From an uncultured Clostridia bacterium (GTDB lineage: Bacteria; Bacillota; Clostridia; Lachnospirales; Anaerotignaceae): a DNA stretch of 43,356 nucleotides. This document shows, piece after piece, positions 32,705-41,349 of the stretch (positions within the stretch are counted from its first letter, which is position 1; each line of letters begins with the position of its first letter). The notes beneath the pieces are model-generated. The model was not told the DNA's origin and made no database searches. It saw only the letters and a program-made list of their open reading frames with translations. The stretch spans positions 1 through 43,356 of the forward strand of contig CAMBLO010000020.1 of assembly GCA_945868505.1 (NCBI GenBank), written 5' to 3'. The translations under genes and the position numbers were made by a program.

Positions 32705-34135
32705 TCAGCCCTTCTCGATCAAGTCCAGTACCTCTCTGATACTGAGCCCTTTCTCTCGGGCAATGCGGGCAAGATCATCATACTCATACTTGGAACGGGA
32801 TACCCCATAGCCCGCAGAATCTTTACGATGCACGATGCCATAAGGTGTTTCCATCGCTGCGATCTTTCTATCCAGCACATAACGCTGGGTTTCCACCTGA
32901 CGAATCCCAATTGTTGTTGTATATTGAAAGATCAGCCCAATGATATCTTCCTTGTCCTGCTCTCTGCACATCACACGGAGCAATGTACCGGGGCGGGATT
33001 TTTTCATGTAAATGGGAATCGTATAAACCTCAAGGGCGCCGCCTGCAAAGAGCCGTTCCATAGCAAAGCCGATCTCTTCCCCTGTCATATCGTCCACATT
33101 GCAGGAAAGCTCCAGAACGACATTCTTTTTGCTCTCTGTTTCTCCCAGCATGGCTCGAACGCAATTCGCCGCTTCAAAGTCCTTTTTGCCCATGCCATAG
33201 CCCACCGCCTGCACTTTCATCACAGGCATATTTCCAAAACGGGCGGCAAAATGCTTCAGCAGTGCGGCACCGGTAGGCGTACAAAGCTCGCCTTTGATAC
33301 TGCCACCATAAACAGGCACATCCTTCAAAATATATGCCGTTGCCGGCGCAGGCACAGGCAGGATGCCATGGGCGCACTTGACCTGACCGCTGCCTACATG
33401 AACAGGCGAAACGACCACCTCATCCACAGCAAGCCGATCCATCAGCAGGCAGACTGCCGTGATATCTGCCACCGCATCCATAGTGCCCACCTCGTGAAAA
33501 TGAATTTCTGTCACAGGCACGCCATGGGCATGGCTTTCCGCCTCCGCAATCAGCCCGTATACCGCCATAATATCCTTTTTCACTTTCCCAGGAAGGTGAA
33601 AATGCCCCATCACAAGATGTTCGATCTCGTGCATTCCCGTATGGTGATGGTGGTGTTCATGACTGTGGTGATGCTCATGGTCGTGATGATGCTCATAGCT
33701 GTGTTCATGGTCGTGATGCTCATGGCTGTGATGATGCTCATGACTATGTTGATACTCATGATCGTGATGATGTTCATGGTCATGATGATGGTCATGATGA
33801 TGCTCATGACTATGTTGATACTCATGATCGTGATGATGTTCATGGTCATGATGATGGTCATGATGATGCTCATGGTCGTGATGATGTTCATGGCTGTGTT
33901 CATGCTCATGATGGTGGTCGTGGCTTTCCTCCTCTTCTCCATTCACCGTTACGGAGATATGGGTACCCGTAATGCCGCATTTTACAGAAGGTTCTCTTTC
34001 TATTTTCACGCCGGGAATGCCAAGGGCATTCAGTTCCGCAAGAAAAGCTTCTTTATCGGGCAGCAATTCCAGCAACGCCCCCGTCAGCATATCCCCTGCG
34101 GCCCCCATGCCGCAATCCAAATATAATGTTCTCAT
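32705..34135 (-). CDS. larC: Nickel-pincer cofactor nickel insertase (single-ORF, His-rich)
   Basis: LarC is a CTP-dependent cyclometallase that inserts nickel into the pincer precursor for lactate racemase-type enzymes. 476 residues: N-terminal LYLDCGMGAAGDMLTGAL, then a His-rich stretch (about residues 71-169, mostly His/Asp/Glu), then HFHEVGTMDAVADI, CTPTGAALL and the C-terminal LarC2-type domain with NVDDMTGEEIGFAMERL. In Lactiplantibacillus plantarum the two halves are joined by programmed frameshifting; here they are one uninterrupted frame. The His-rich part contains an exact 66-bp tandem duplication. Last gene of the nik-lar unit, ATG after AAGGAGG. Confidence 0.93.
   Translation of the reverse strand: MRTLYLDCGMGAAGDMLTGALLELLPDKEAFLAELNALGIPGVKIEREPSVKCGITGTHISVTVNGEEEESHDHHHEHEHSHEHHHDHEHHHDHHHDHEHHHDHEYQHSHEHHHDHHHDHEHHHDHEYQHSHEHHHSHEHHDHEHSYEHHHDHEHHHSHEHHHHHTGMHEIEHLVMGHFHLPGKVKKDIMAVYGLIAEAESHAHGVPVTEIHFHEVGTMDAVADITAVCLLMDRLAVDEVVVSPVHVGSGQVKCAHGILPVPAPATAYILKDVPVYGGSIKGELCTPTGAALLKHFAARFGNMPVMKVQAVGYGMGKKDFEAANCVRAMLGETESKKNVVLELSCNVDDMTGEEIGFAMERLFAGGALEVYTIPIYMKKSRPGTLLRVMCREQDKEDIIGLIFQYTTTIGIRQVETQRYVLDRKIAAMETPYGIVHRKDSAGYGVSRSKYEYDDLARIAREKGLSIREVLDLIEKG
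33737..33868 (-). repeat. Two exact 66-bp tandem repeats inside larC
   Basis: Positions 33737-33802 and 33803-33868 are identical. Each encodes 22 residues made almost only of His, Asp and Glu with one Tyr-Gln pair. The length is a multiple of three, so copy number can change without breaking the frame. The flanking His-rich region has further imperfect copies. Confidence 0.95.
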
Positions 34136-34138
34136 CGC

Positions 34139-34900
34139 TCATGCCTCCTTTTTTGCGTCCATGTGGTTAATCATGCTTGCCAGATAGCCTGCGCCAAAGC
34201 CATTATCGATATTGACCACCGACACCCCGCTGGCACAGGAATTCAGCATGGAAAGCAGGGCTGACAAGCCGCCAAAGGATGCCCCATAGCCGATACTGGT
34301 GGGAACAGCGATGACAGGACAATCTGCCAGACCGCCAATGACGCTGGCAAGGGCTCCTTCCATCCCCGCAATGGCAATGATGACACTGGCACCCATGATA
34401 TCCTCCATATGAGCCAGTGTTCTATGGAGCCCCGCAACGCCCACATCATACAAACGCACCACATGATTGCCCAAAGCCTGGGCAGTCAAAGCCGCTTCTT
34501 CCGCTACAGGGATATCACTGGTGCCGCCGGTGGCGACAACGATGTTCCCAATCCCATCAGGTATGGGCAGCTTCCCAATGATGCCGACTCTTGCCTCCTT
34601 ATGATACTCCAGTTCATAAGATTTGCCGATGATATCTGCCGCCTCCTGAGACATACGAGTGATCAGGATCGTATCCTGTCCATGTTTCTGCATCACTGCA
34701 AGGATGCCCATGATCTGCTCCGGTGTTTTCCCCGCACCATAGACCACTTCCGCCACACCTTGGCGCACCTTGCGGTGCAGGTCTACCTTTGCAAAGCCAA
34801 TATCTTCAAAGGGCTCTGTCTTGATTTTCAGCAGTGCATCATCCACAGATATATCCCCCGAACGCACAGCTTCCAGAACCTTTTTGATCTCGTTGTTCAT
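34139..34900 (-). CDS. larB: Nickel-pincer cofactor biosynthesis carboxylase/hydrolase
   Basis: LarB carboxylates the pyridinium ring of nicotinic acid adenine dinucleotide and releases AMP, the first step of pincer synthesis. 253 residues with a PurE-like C-terminal domain: VVATGGTSDIPVAEEA, VGVAGLHRT, IAIAGMEGALASVIGGL and TSIGYGASFGGLSALLSML. The start overlaps the larE stop (ATGA) after GGAGGTG. Gene order larE-larB-larC. Confidence 0.95.
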   Translation of the reverse strand: MNNEIKKVLEAVRSGDISVDDALLKIKTEPFEDIGFAKVDLHRKVRQGVAEVVYGAGKTPEQIMGILAVMQKHGQDTILITRMSQEAADIIGKSYELEYHKEARVGIIGKLPIPDGIGNIVVATGGTSDIPVAEEAALTAQALGNHVVRLYDVGVAGLHRTLAHMEDIMGASVIIAIAGMEGALASVIGGLADCPVIAVPTSIGYGASFGGLSALLSMLNSCASGVSVVNIDNGFGAGYLASMINHMDAKKEA

Positions 34901-35643
34901 TCACGCACCTCCAAATCAAGCAGCACAGCATCGTAATATTTTTTGAGTTCCTCTGCGATCTCTTTTCTTTTTTCCAAAACCTTCGAAAGCTGTCCTTCCG
35001 GGAACTGCAGCCTTGCAGCACCGCCAAACAGTCTCACACGAAAATCCATCAGCCCAAGGGAAAACAGATAATCCTCTGCCTGCTCTGTTTTCTGCAATTT
35101 TTCTGCTGTAATGGATTCCCCTGTAGGGATACGTGTGGCAAGGCAGGCATAGGCAGGCTTTTTCCATGTGAACAATCCCGCTTCTTTGGACAATCGGCGG
35201 ATTTCATTCTTTGTCAGCCCACATTCTCTGAGGGGAGAGCGTACAGACAATTCCCGCAACGCCCGCATACCGGGGCGGTCTCCTGCATCATCAGACGCAT
35301 TGGTTCCATCCATCAGCACAGAAAATCCGTCTGCTGCAGCCACCTTTACGATTTCCGTAAAGATACGTTTCTTACAGTGGTAGCATCGGTCTGCAGGGTT
35401 TGCCGTTACCAGCGCATCCCCAAGCACATCCGCCTCCAACACCTTCATGTCTGCTCCCAGTTCTTTCGCCAGTCGTTTGGCATCCTCCAGTTCAAACTGG
35501 GGCTGAAAGGCAGATTTGACATAATAGGCGCGCACCTCTGCCCCATGCTTCTTCGCCGCATAAAGCAGATAGGCAGAATCCACGCCGCCGGAAAAAGCCA
35601 GAGCGACTTTGGGATTGATTCTAAAAAATTCTTGTAAATTCAT
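34897..35643 (-). CDS. larE: ATP-dependent sacrificial sulfur transferase
   Basis: LarE adds the two sulfurs to the pincer ring. 248 residues, PP-loop family: SGGVDSAYLLYAAKKHG near the N-terminus adenylates the substrate carboxylate. CYHCKK and the ACLATRIPTG motif follow; the Cys in the latter matches the sacrificial Cys176 region of the L. plantarum enzyme. I do not see the three-Cys set expected for the cluster-dependent LarE type with certainty. It follows the nickel permease gene by 24 bp with its own GAGG ribosome site. Confidence 0.94.
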   Translation of the reverse strand: MNLQEFFRINPKVALAFSGGVDSAYLLYAAKKHGAEVRAYYVKSAFQPQFELEDAKRLAKELGADMKVLEADVLGDALVTANPADRCYHCKKRIFTEIVKVAAADGFSVLMDGTNASDDAGDRPGMRALRELSVRSPLRECGLTKNEIRRLSKEAGLFTWKKPAYACLATRIPTGESITAEKLQKTEQAEDYLFSLGLMDFRVRLFGGAARLQFPEGQLSKVLEKRKEIAEELKKYYDAVLLDLEVRE

Positions 35644-35667
35644 ATCATAACCTCGTTTTTTCCTACT

Positions 35668-36549
35668 TTATAAATTGCTCTGTCTGCGGTTAACATTTTT
35701 CCGCAGGTGATTGCCGATATTTGTGATACAAAGCAATGTCACCACCAGAAAAATACCGGGAATCAGGATGATCCACCATGCGCCAGAGAGCATACTCTTT
35801 TCCGATAAGGACAGCATACTGCCCCAGGAAATGATCTCCAAAGGCAGTCCAATGCCCAGAAAGCTCAATGTAGATTCAGAGACAATCGCTCCTCGTATGT
35901 TCATGACCACCATAAACATAATGGAAGAGATAAAGTTGGGCGTCAGGTGCTTCCACAAAATACGGAAGAAGCCTGCCCCCATGCACCTTGCAGCAATGAC
36001 GTATTCACTGTTTCGAAGCTGCCGCACCTCTGTACGGACCACCTTGGCAATGCTCGTCCACCCGGTAATACCAATGACAAAGGAAATACTCAACACATTA
36101 GCTTTCCCCAATATAGCCTGCAGCAGAATCACCAGAAGCAGATTCGGGATACTGAGGAATACTTCCGTCAGCCGCATCAGCAGATCATCCAGCCACTTTG
36201 GCGCAAGCCCGCTGACGGCACCGAAAAGGATGGCAATGACAGTGGAAATCACCGTTGCAAAAAAGCCGATAAACAGAGAAATCCGCCCGCCGTACCAAAT
36301 CATGGAGAAGATATCCCGCCCCATGGTATCGGTGCCAAACCAAAATTCTGCGTTTGGTGCTGTATTTGCATGGTACAAATCCATATAGGCAGGGTCTTTG
36401 GGAATGAATAAATCGCAGAACAAACACCCAAGAAGAATGACAGCCAACACTGCCATGGAAACAAGGGGCTTTCCTTCGTACCATTTCGCCTTTTTTGCTG
36501 TGGGCACCCCAATGGAACGAATGCCCACCTGCACAAAACGATCATCCAA
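35668..36549 (-). CDS. Nickel/peptide-type ABC permease, NikC/DppC class
   Basis: A 293-residue inner-membrane permease with about six hydrophobic segments, the N-terminal extension of DppC/NikC proteins and the EAA-type loop EYVIAARCMGAGFFRILWKHLTPN. FGTDTMGRDIFSMIWYG is a family signature. The start is TTG at 36549, 9 bp after GGAGG and overlapping the end of the preceding permease; no ATG is available nearby in frame. Nickel as substrate is inferred from the lar genes directly downstream. Confidence 0.9.
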   Translation of the reverse strand: MDDRFVQVGIRSIGVPTAKKAKWYEGKPLVSMAVLAVILLGCLFCDLFIPKDPAYMDLYHANTAPNAEFWFGTDTMGRDIFSMIWYGGRISLFIGFFATVISTVIAILFGAVSGLAPKWLDDLLMRLTEVFLSIPNLLLVILLQAILGKANVLSISFVIGITGWTSIAKVVRTEVRQLRNSEYVIAARCMGAGFFRILWKHLTPNFISSIMFMVVMNIRGAIVSESTLSFLGIGLPLEIISWGSMLSLSEKSMLSGAWWIILIPGIFLVVTLLCITNIGNHLRKNVNRRQSNL

Positions 36550-37552
36550 TTTCCGTCACCTCCGTTGTTTCAATGACCTCGCTTTCCCGCATCCGTGGAT
36601 CGATGTGTTCATTGATAGTCTGGGAAATGATATTGCATAGAATCACCACTGCTCCCGACAGGATACACAGAAGCATCAGCAGATTATAATCCTGATATCG
36701 GGCACTTTCATAGGACAGGGTGCCGATACCGGGATAGGAAAATACGGTTTCGATGATATAGGTACCGCCCAGAATGTGGGGCACAGAAATCGCCATGATG
36801 CTGAGATAGGACGGGATGATGTTCCGCAGGCAATGGCGAAACAGAATACTTTTTTTATCCAATCCCTTTGATTTCGCCAGAAGCACATATTCTGCCCGGA
36901 CTTCTTCCAATAGCTTGTTGCGGATCATATAAGCATAATACCACAAATGATTTAATACTACTATTGTCATGGGTAGGATCAAATGCAGGATACGGTCTGG
37001 AATATCGGTTGCCTTCCCGATGGAATAGGCACCGCTGCTGGGAAGCCAGCGCAGATGGATGGCAAAAATAAGAATCAGTACCAGAGACAGCCAAAATTCA
37101 GGGATACAGCTTATGATGGTTCCCACCTTACAAATCAGTTTATCCAGCCATTTTTCCTCATGCCATGCACACAGAATCCCCAGACCAAGGGCAAGAACGA
37201 AAATCAGTACAAATCCAACACCGCCCAAGACCAGCGTATTGACCAGCCTTCCGCCAATGACCTCCAGTACATCGGTTTTATACTTGAAGGAAATGCCGAA
37301 ATTGCCTTTCAGTGCATTTTGGAGCCACCGAATATACTGCACATGGATGGGGTCATTCAGTCCCAAATTTTCCTCCGCCCATTGCCGCTCTGCCATGCTC
37401 ATTTTTTCCACACGGTCTCCATAATAGGAAACCAGCGGGTCGCCGGGGGCAAGGCGCGCCACATAAAACACCACTACGGATAAGATCAGTACGCTCAAAA
37501 GAAAAATCAAAATCTTTTTTCCGTAATCAATATAAGGATTTTTCCGATTCAT
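36542..37552 (-). CDS. Nickel/peptide-type ABC permease, NikB/DppB class
   Basis: A 336-residue permease: an N-terminal membrane segment (ILIFLLSVLILSVVVFYVARLAPGDP is the usual DppB/NikB opening), five more segments and the EAA loop with EYVLLAKSKGLDKKSILFRHCLRN. The ATG overlaps the stop of the ATPase gene before it, and its end overlaps the next permease's TTG start, so all are tightly coupled. Confidence 0.92.
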   Translation of the reverse strand: MNRKNPYIDYGKKILIFLLSVLILSVVVFYVARLAPGDPLVSYYGDRVEKMSMAERQWAEENLGLNDPIHVQYIRWLQNALKGNFGISFKYKTDVLEVIGGRLVNTLVLGGVGFVLIFVLALGLGILCAWHEEKWLDKLICKVGTIISCIPEFWLSLVLILIFAIHLRWLPSSGAYSIGKATDIPDRILHLILPMTIVVLNHLWYYAYMIRNKLLEEVRAEYVLLAKSKGLDKKSILFRHCLRNIIPSYLSIMAISVPHILGGTYIIETVFSYPGIGTLSYESARYQDYNLLMLLCILSGAVVILCNIISQTINEHIDPRMRESEVIETTEVTEIG

Positions 37553-38445
37553 CTTTTCCCCCCTTTTCGCACCAGATGGTCATGGGAAATCTCAACCATC
37601 TCTCCATCCCGTCCAAACAAGGCAGGGTCAAATTCCTGCAGCACCCTCGCCCGTTCACGCCTAGGGTCAGGCACAGGGATAGCAGAAAGCAGCGATTTGG
37701 TATAAGGATGGGCCGGGGAAGAAAACAGTTCTTTCGTCGGTGCCACTTCCACCAGCTTTCCGCGATACAGCACGCCTACCCGATCACAAAGATATTTTAC
37801 CACCGACAAATCGTGGGCAATAAAAAGGATAGAAAAGCCATGCTCTGCCTGCAGATGCTTGAACAGGTTGATAATTTGTGCCTGTATGGATACATCCAGA
37901 GAAGCAATGGGTTCATCTGCCACCAGCAACTCCGGCTCCATGGAAAGGGCGCGGGCAATGGCTACCCTCTGACGCATACCGCCGGATAATTCCGTAGGGT
38001 ATTTCTCCAGATAAGATTTGTCCAAACCGACAGAATGAAGCTGAAACTCTGCTTCCGCCCGCACAGAGCCTCTGTTCGGCTTGATATGATGGATTTCCAT
38101 GGGCTCCCCGATGATATCTGCCACCTTCATCCTGCCATTCAGGCTGGATGCGGAATCCTGAAAAATCAACTGACGGGAGGTCTGGAGCATTTTTTTGTGT
38201 TTCCGAAATTCTTTGGGGTCGGAAACATCGATGCCGTTATAAAATATCCTGCCGGAAGAAGGCTGATAGATATTCATGACGCATCTTGCCACCGTAGATT
38301 TTCCAGAACCGGATTCCCCCACCAAACCGAAAATTTCCCCTCTGCGAATCTGAAAAGAAAGGTCATCCACTGCTTTTATCACCATATTTTTCGTCAATGG
38401 AAACTGATGGGTCAGATGCTGCACATCCAGTATCAAATCATCCAT
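37549..38445 (-). CDS. Nickel/peptide-type ABC ATPase, second copy (OppF/NikE class)
   Basis: A 298-residue ATPase with Walker A GLVGESGSGKST, signature LSGGMRQRVAIARAL, Walker B LLVADEPIASLD, H-loop IAHDLSV and the C-terminal oligopeptide/dipeptide domain near SSPAHPYTKSLLSAIP. The ATG at 38445 follows GGAGGTG with 7 bp; a GTG 9 bp upstream is the longer alternative. It overlaps the first ATPase gene by 8 bp. Confidence 0.92.
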   Translation of the reverse strand: MDDLILDVQHLTHQFPLTKNMVIKAVDDLSFQIRRGEIFGLVGESGSGKSTVARCVMNIYQPSSGRIFYNGIDVSDPKEFRKHKKMLQTSRQLIFQDSASSLNGRMKVADIIGEPMEIHHIKPNRGSVRAEAEFQLHSVGLDKSYLEKYPTELSGGMRQRVAIARALSMEPELLVADEPIASLDVSIQAQIINLFKHLQAEHGFSILFIAHDLSVVKYLCDRVGVLYRGKLVEVAPTKELFSSPAHPYTKSLLSAIPVPDPRRERARVLQEFDPALFGRDGEMVEISHDHLVRKGGKR

Positions 38446-39451
38446 GGAAATCACCTCCCATCGGCGGTGTTACTTTCGGTGCCCGTTCATCCAAAAGCCA
38501 TGTTGCCGCATAGTGGGTATCACTGATCTGGAACATAGGCGGCATTTCTTCGTAATCAATTGCCAAAGCATATTCGTTTCGGCTGGCGAAAGCATCCCCG
38601 GGGGGCAGATCAATCATTGTGGGCGGTATACCTGGAATGGTATACAGTTCTTCTCCCTCCCCAGCAAAGGATGGCAAAGAGCGCATCAACACCCATGTAT
38701 AAGGGTGACGAGGATCATAGAAAATTTCCTCCGCCGTACCAATTTCCACGATTTTCCCCGCATACATCACTGCTATTCTGTCGGCAACTCTGGCAACCAC
38801 CCCCAGATCATGGGAAACAAATATCGTTGCTGTGCCCAGTTTTCGTTGGATATCCCGCAGCAGATCAAGGATTTGTGCCTGTATCGTCACATCCAGAGAG
38901 GTCGTCGGTTCATCCGCAAGGAGTATTTTGGGATTCGATGCCAATGCAATCGCCATTACACTGCGCTGACGCATCCCTCCGGAAAAATGATAGGGATACT
39001 GCCCATACCGCTGTTCTGGCTCTGTGATGCCCACCAGTTCCATCAATTCGATCACACGCTGATGGACTGCCTCCCGTTCCATTTTGGGATGATGGACCCG
39101 TACCGCCTCTGCGATCTGCTCGCCAATAGAAATCGTCGGATTCAGGGATACCATAGGATCCTGAAATACCATGGAAAACAGCCTGCCCCGCAGACGTTCC
39201 ATATCCCGCTGACGATAATTGGTGATATCTATCCCATCCACAAGAATACTGCCCCCTGTGATACGGGCATTTTTGTGCAGCAGCTTCATTATGCTTTTGC
39301 AAAGCACACTTTTCCCGCAGCCCGATTCCCCAACAAGAGCCAAAACCTCTCCCGCATGCAGAGAAAAGGATACATCCCTCACTGCCTGCAGTTCCCCCTG
39401 GGGCGTATCAAAGCTGACTGATAAATTTTTAATTTCTAAAAGTTCTGCCAT
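38438..39451 (-). CDS. Nickel/peptide-type ABC ATPase, first copy (OppD/NikD class)
   Basis: A 337-residue ATPase with Walker A ALVGESGCGKSV, signature FSGGMRQRSVMAIAL, Walker B ILLADEPTTSLD and H-loop VSHDLGV, and the OppD-type tail (YDPRHPYTWVLMRSLPS). It pairs with the next ATPase to power the importer. ATG at 39451, 60 bp after the binding-protein stop. Confidence 0.92.
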   Translation of the reverse strand: MAELLEIKNLSVSFDTPQGELQAVRDVSFSLHAGEVLALVGESGCGKSVLCKSIMKLLHKNARITGGSILVDGIDITNYRQRDMERLRGRLFSMVFQDPMVSLNPTISIGEQIAEAVRVHHPKMEREAVHQRVIELMELVGITEPEQRYGQYPYHFSGGMRQRSVMAIALASNPKILLADEPTTSLDVTIQAQILDLLRDIQRKLGTATIFVSHDLGVVARVADRIAVMYAGKIVEIGTAEEIFYDPRHPYTWVLMRSLPSFAGEGEELYTIPGIPPTMIDLPPGDAFASRNEYALAIDYEEMPPMFQISDTHYAATWLLDERAPKVTPPMGGDFHG

Positions 39452-39511
39452 GATCCATCACCTGAAATGCAGAAGAAGGGACTGGCCTCCAGCCCCCGTT
39501 CTGCCATGCTT

Positions 39512-41050
39512 TTATTCTTCCATTGTCCATTCCGTTACGTTCCAGAAAATGCCTACGCCGTGGTGCCCCATCACTGTATGCGGGTCGATGCCTTTCACTC
39601 TGGCATCTGCCACATAATCCGCATCCACATAACAGATAAAGACATAGGCAGGGTCATTTGCCAGCGCTTCCTGAAATTTATCGTATGCTTCCCTGCGTTT
39701 TTCTGCATCGTCTGTCTGACGGGCTTCCGTCAGATATTTATCCACCTCTGCATTAGAGTAGCCGGAATAGTTGGCGCCTTTCTCCGTACCAAATACCTTG
39801 TATGTATGGTCATCCGCATCGAAGGGGCTGCCCCAGCCGATCAGATATGCCATCTGTCCATTCCAGTCTACCTGAGTGGGTACTTCCACCCTACAGTTGA
39901 TGCCGATTTCCTGCAACTGCTGCGCTGCCGCCTGAGCCATATCCAGACGTACCTGATCCCCTGCGCCTACGCTGATGACAAAGCCGATTTCTTCCCCATT
40001 GCGTTCATAGAAGCCGCTTTCTCCCATGGTGCAGCCTGCCTTTTCCAAAATCCCCATGGCTTTTTCAGGGTCATAAGTATACTGTTCTACGTTTTCATTG
40101 TTGTAGATATTTCTCTGCAGGGGGCCATAGGCCACAATGCCATGCCCAAGCAAAACAGTATCCAAAATTGCCTGACGATCCAGACCATAGCAGATGGCAG
40201 GAATGATATCTTTATTCTCTGTCCAGTATGCATTTCGGAAGTTGAACAAGATACCACGATAATCGGAAGTCATCATGGGATAAACAACATGTTTTTCGTC
40301 ATCCACAAAGGCTTCTGCATCCTTTGGTGTCAGCAAAGCGAGATCCAGTTCCCCGGAGCTCACCTGCAGCGCCTTTGCAGTATCATCCGTTACGATTTTG
40401 AAAACGATCCTATCGATATTGGGTTCGCCTTTGAAGTAAGCTTCATTTTTCACCAGAGTGATGGCCTGACCTTCCTCCCAGCTTTCCAGCTGATAGGGGC
40501 CTGTGCCCACAGGATTGCGGAAAAAGTCAGATTCCTGCATATTTTCCCCTTCCAGCAGATGTTTGGGCAATACGGACATTGTCATGTAGTCCAAAAATGC
40601 CACATTGGGTGCTGCCAGTTGAAAGGAAATCGTATGTTCATCAATGACCGTGATTTCCTGTACATCTTCGTAGTTGGGGGCATTTTCAGAACCGTTTTCA
40701 GGATCCATGATGGCTTCTATGGTAAATTTTACATCTTCTGCCATAAAGGGTTCGCCATCGTGCCATGTTACGTTTTCTTCCAAATCAAATGTATAAGTAC
40801 AGGTCGATTCATCAAACGTCCAGTCCTTCGCCAGACAGGGAACGACCTGATTCGCCCCATCATGGGCAGTCAGACCATTGAAAAGCAGGATATTGATTTC
40901 GCCATGCTCATCCATGGCAGGATTGATACGGGTATAGTCGCCGCTGCCATATACAAGGGTTTCCGCATCAAAACTGGGTTCTGTGCCGCCGCACGCACCA
41001 AGGCTGAACAGCATGGTAAATGCCAGAAGTAATGTAGTAATTTTTTTCAT
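39512..41050 (-). CDS. Nickel/peptide-type ABC substrate-binding lipoprotein
   Basis: A 512-residue SBP of the NikA/DppA/OppA family (bacterial extracellular family 5). From the ATG at 41050 it has a signal peptide and a lipobox ending LFSLGAC, then NPVGTGPYQLESWEEG and other family segments. An upstream in-frame extension to 41173 crosses a leader hairpin and is not used. It heads the nik-lar unit. Nickel (possibly as a metallophore complex) is inferred from the lar context; a peptide ligand cannot be excluded from sequence. Confidence 0.9.
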   Translation of the reverse strand: MKKITTLLLAFTMLFSLGACGGTEPSFDAETLVYGSGDYTRINPAMDEHGEINILLFNGLTAHDGANQVVPCLAKDWTFDESTCTYTFDLEENVTWHDGEPFMAEDVKFTIEAIMDPENGSENAPNYEDVQEITVIDEHTISFQLAAPNVAFLDYMTMSVLPKHLLEGENMQESDFFRNPVGTGPYQLESWEEGQAITLVKNEAYFKGEPNIDRIVFKIVTDDTAKALQVSSGELDLALLTPKDAEAFVDDEKHVVYPMMTSDYRGILFNFRNAYWTENKDIIPAICYGLDRQAILDTVLLGHGIVAYGPLQRNIYNNENVEQYTYDPEKAMGILEKAGCTMGESGFYERNGEEIGFVISVGAGDQVRLDMAQAAAQQLQEIGINCRVEVPTQVDWNGQMAYLIGWGSPFDADDHTYKVFGTEKGANYSGYSNAEVDKYLTEARQTDDAEKRREAYDKFQEALANDPAYVFICYVDADYVADARVKGIDPHTVMGHHGVGIFWNVTEWTMEE

Positions 41051-41098
41051 AGCTTTCAGGGTTCCTTTCAAAATAACGCACCAATCCCCTGACGAAAA

Positions 41099-41139
41099 TA
41101 AAAAAGACATAGGACTCTTCTTCAGAAAAGTCGTATGCC
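41099..41139 (-). terminator. Intrinsic terminator in the nik-lar leader
   Basis: Minus strand GGCATACGACTTTTC pairs with GAAGAGTCCTATGTC across a TGAA loop (14 of 15 pairs including two G-U pairs), followed by TTTTTTA. It lies inside the leader, about 50 nt before the binding-protein start and downstream of the promoter at 41230-41258. It therefore looks like a regulated attenuator rather than the end of another gene's transcript. Confidence 0.75.
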
Positions 41140-41198
41140 TTCTGCACATACATATATCAGGGTATTGGTACAAGGTGTTTCAGAAGCTTCGGCTTCTT

Positions 41199-41253
41199 TC
41201 CATTTGCTTCATGCAAATCATTCTATATTATTGTATAGATGATCCATTTGCTT
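41199..41253 (-). promoter_or_regulatory. Repeats around the nik-lar promoter start
   Basis: An 11-bp direct repeat TCCATTTGCTT occurs at 41199-41209 and 41243-41253, the second copy touching the -35 box. An inverted repeat ATTTGC-N5-GCAAAT (41202-41218) overlaps the first copy just downstream of the start point. They may be operator sites for a nickel- or lactate-responsive regulator, or the first hairpin of a leader RNA. Confidence 0.45.
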
Positions 41254-41258
41254 GTCAA
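41230..41258 (-). promoter_or_regulatory. Promoter of the nik-lar operon
   Basis: Minus strand consensus TTGACA (41253-41258), 17-bp spacer, TACAAT (41230-41235). The leader to the binding-protein ATG is about 170 nt. Confidence 0.8.
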
Positions 41259-41349
41259 TATAACGATATGGTTTCTTCTGTCTTTCATTGGTTCTTGCAG
41301 CGAAACAGTTGCTTCTTATTCTTGGGAAAATCAATATATCTGTAAAAGA

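Noticed and set aside
33640..33930. CRISPR-like or satellite DNA repeat
   Set aside because: The units are contiguous without spacers, keep the larC frame and encode a His-rich segment.
32705..34135. Programmed ribosomal frameshift in larC as in L. plantarum
   Set aside because: The gene reads as one continuous frame from the LarC1-like to the LarC2-like part, so no shift is needed.
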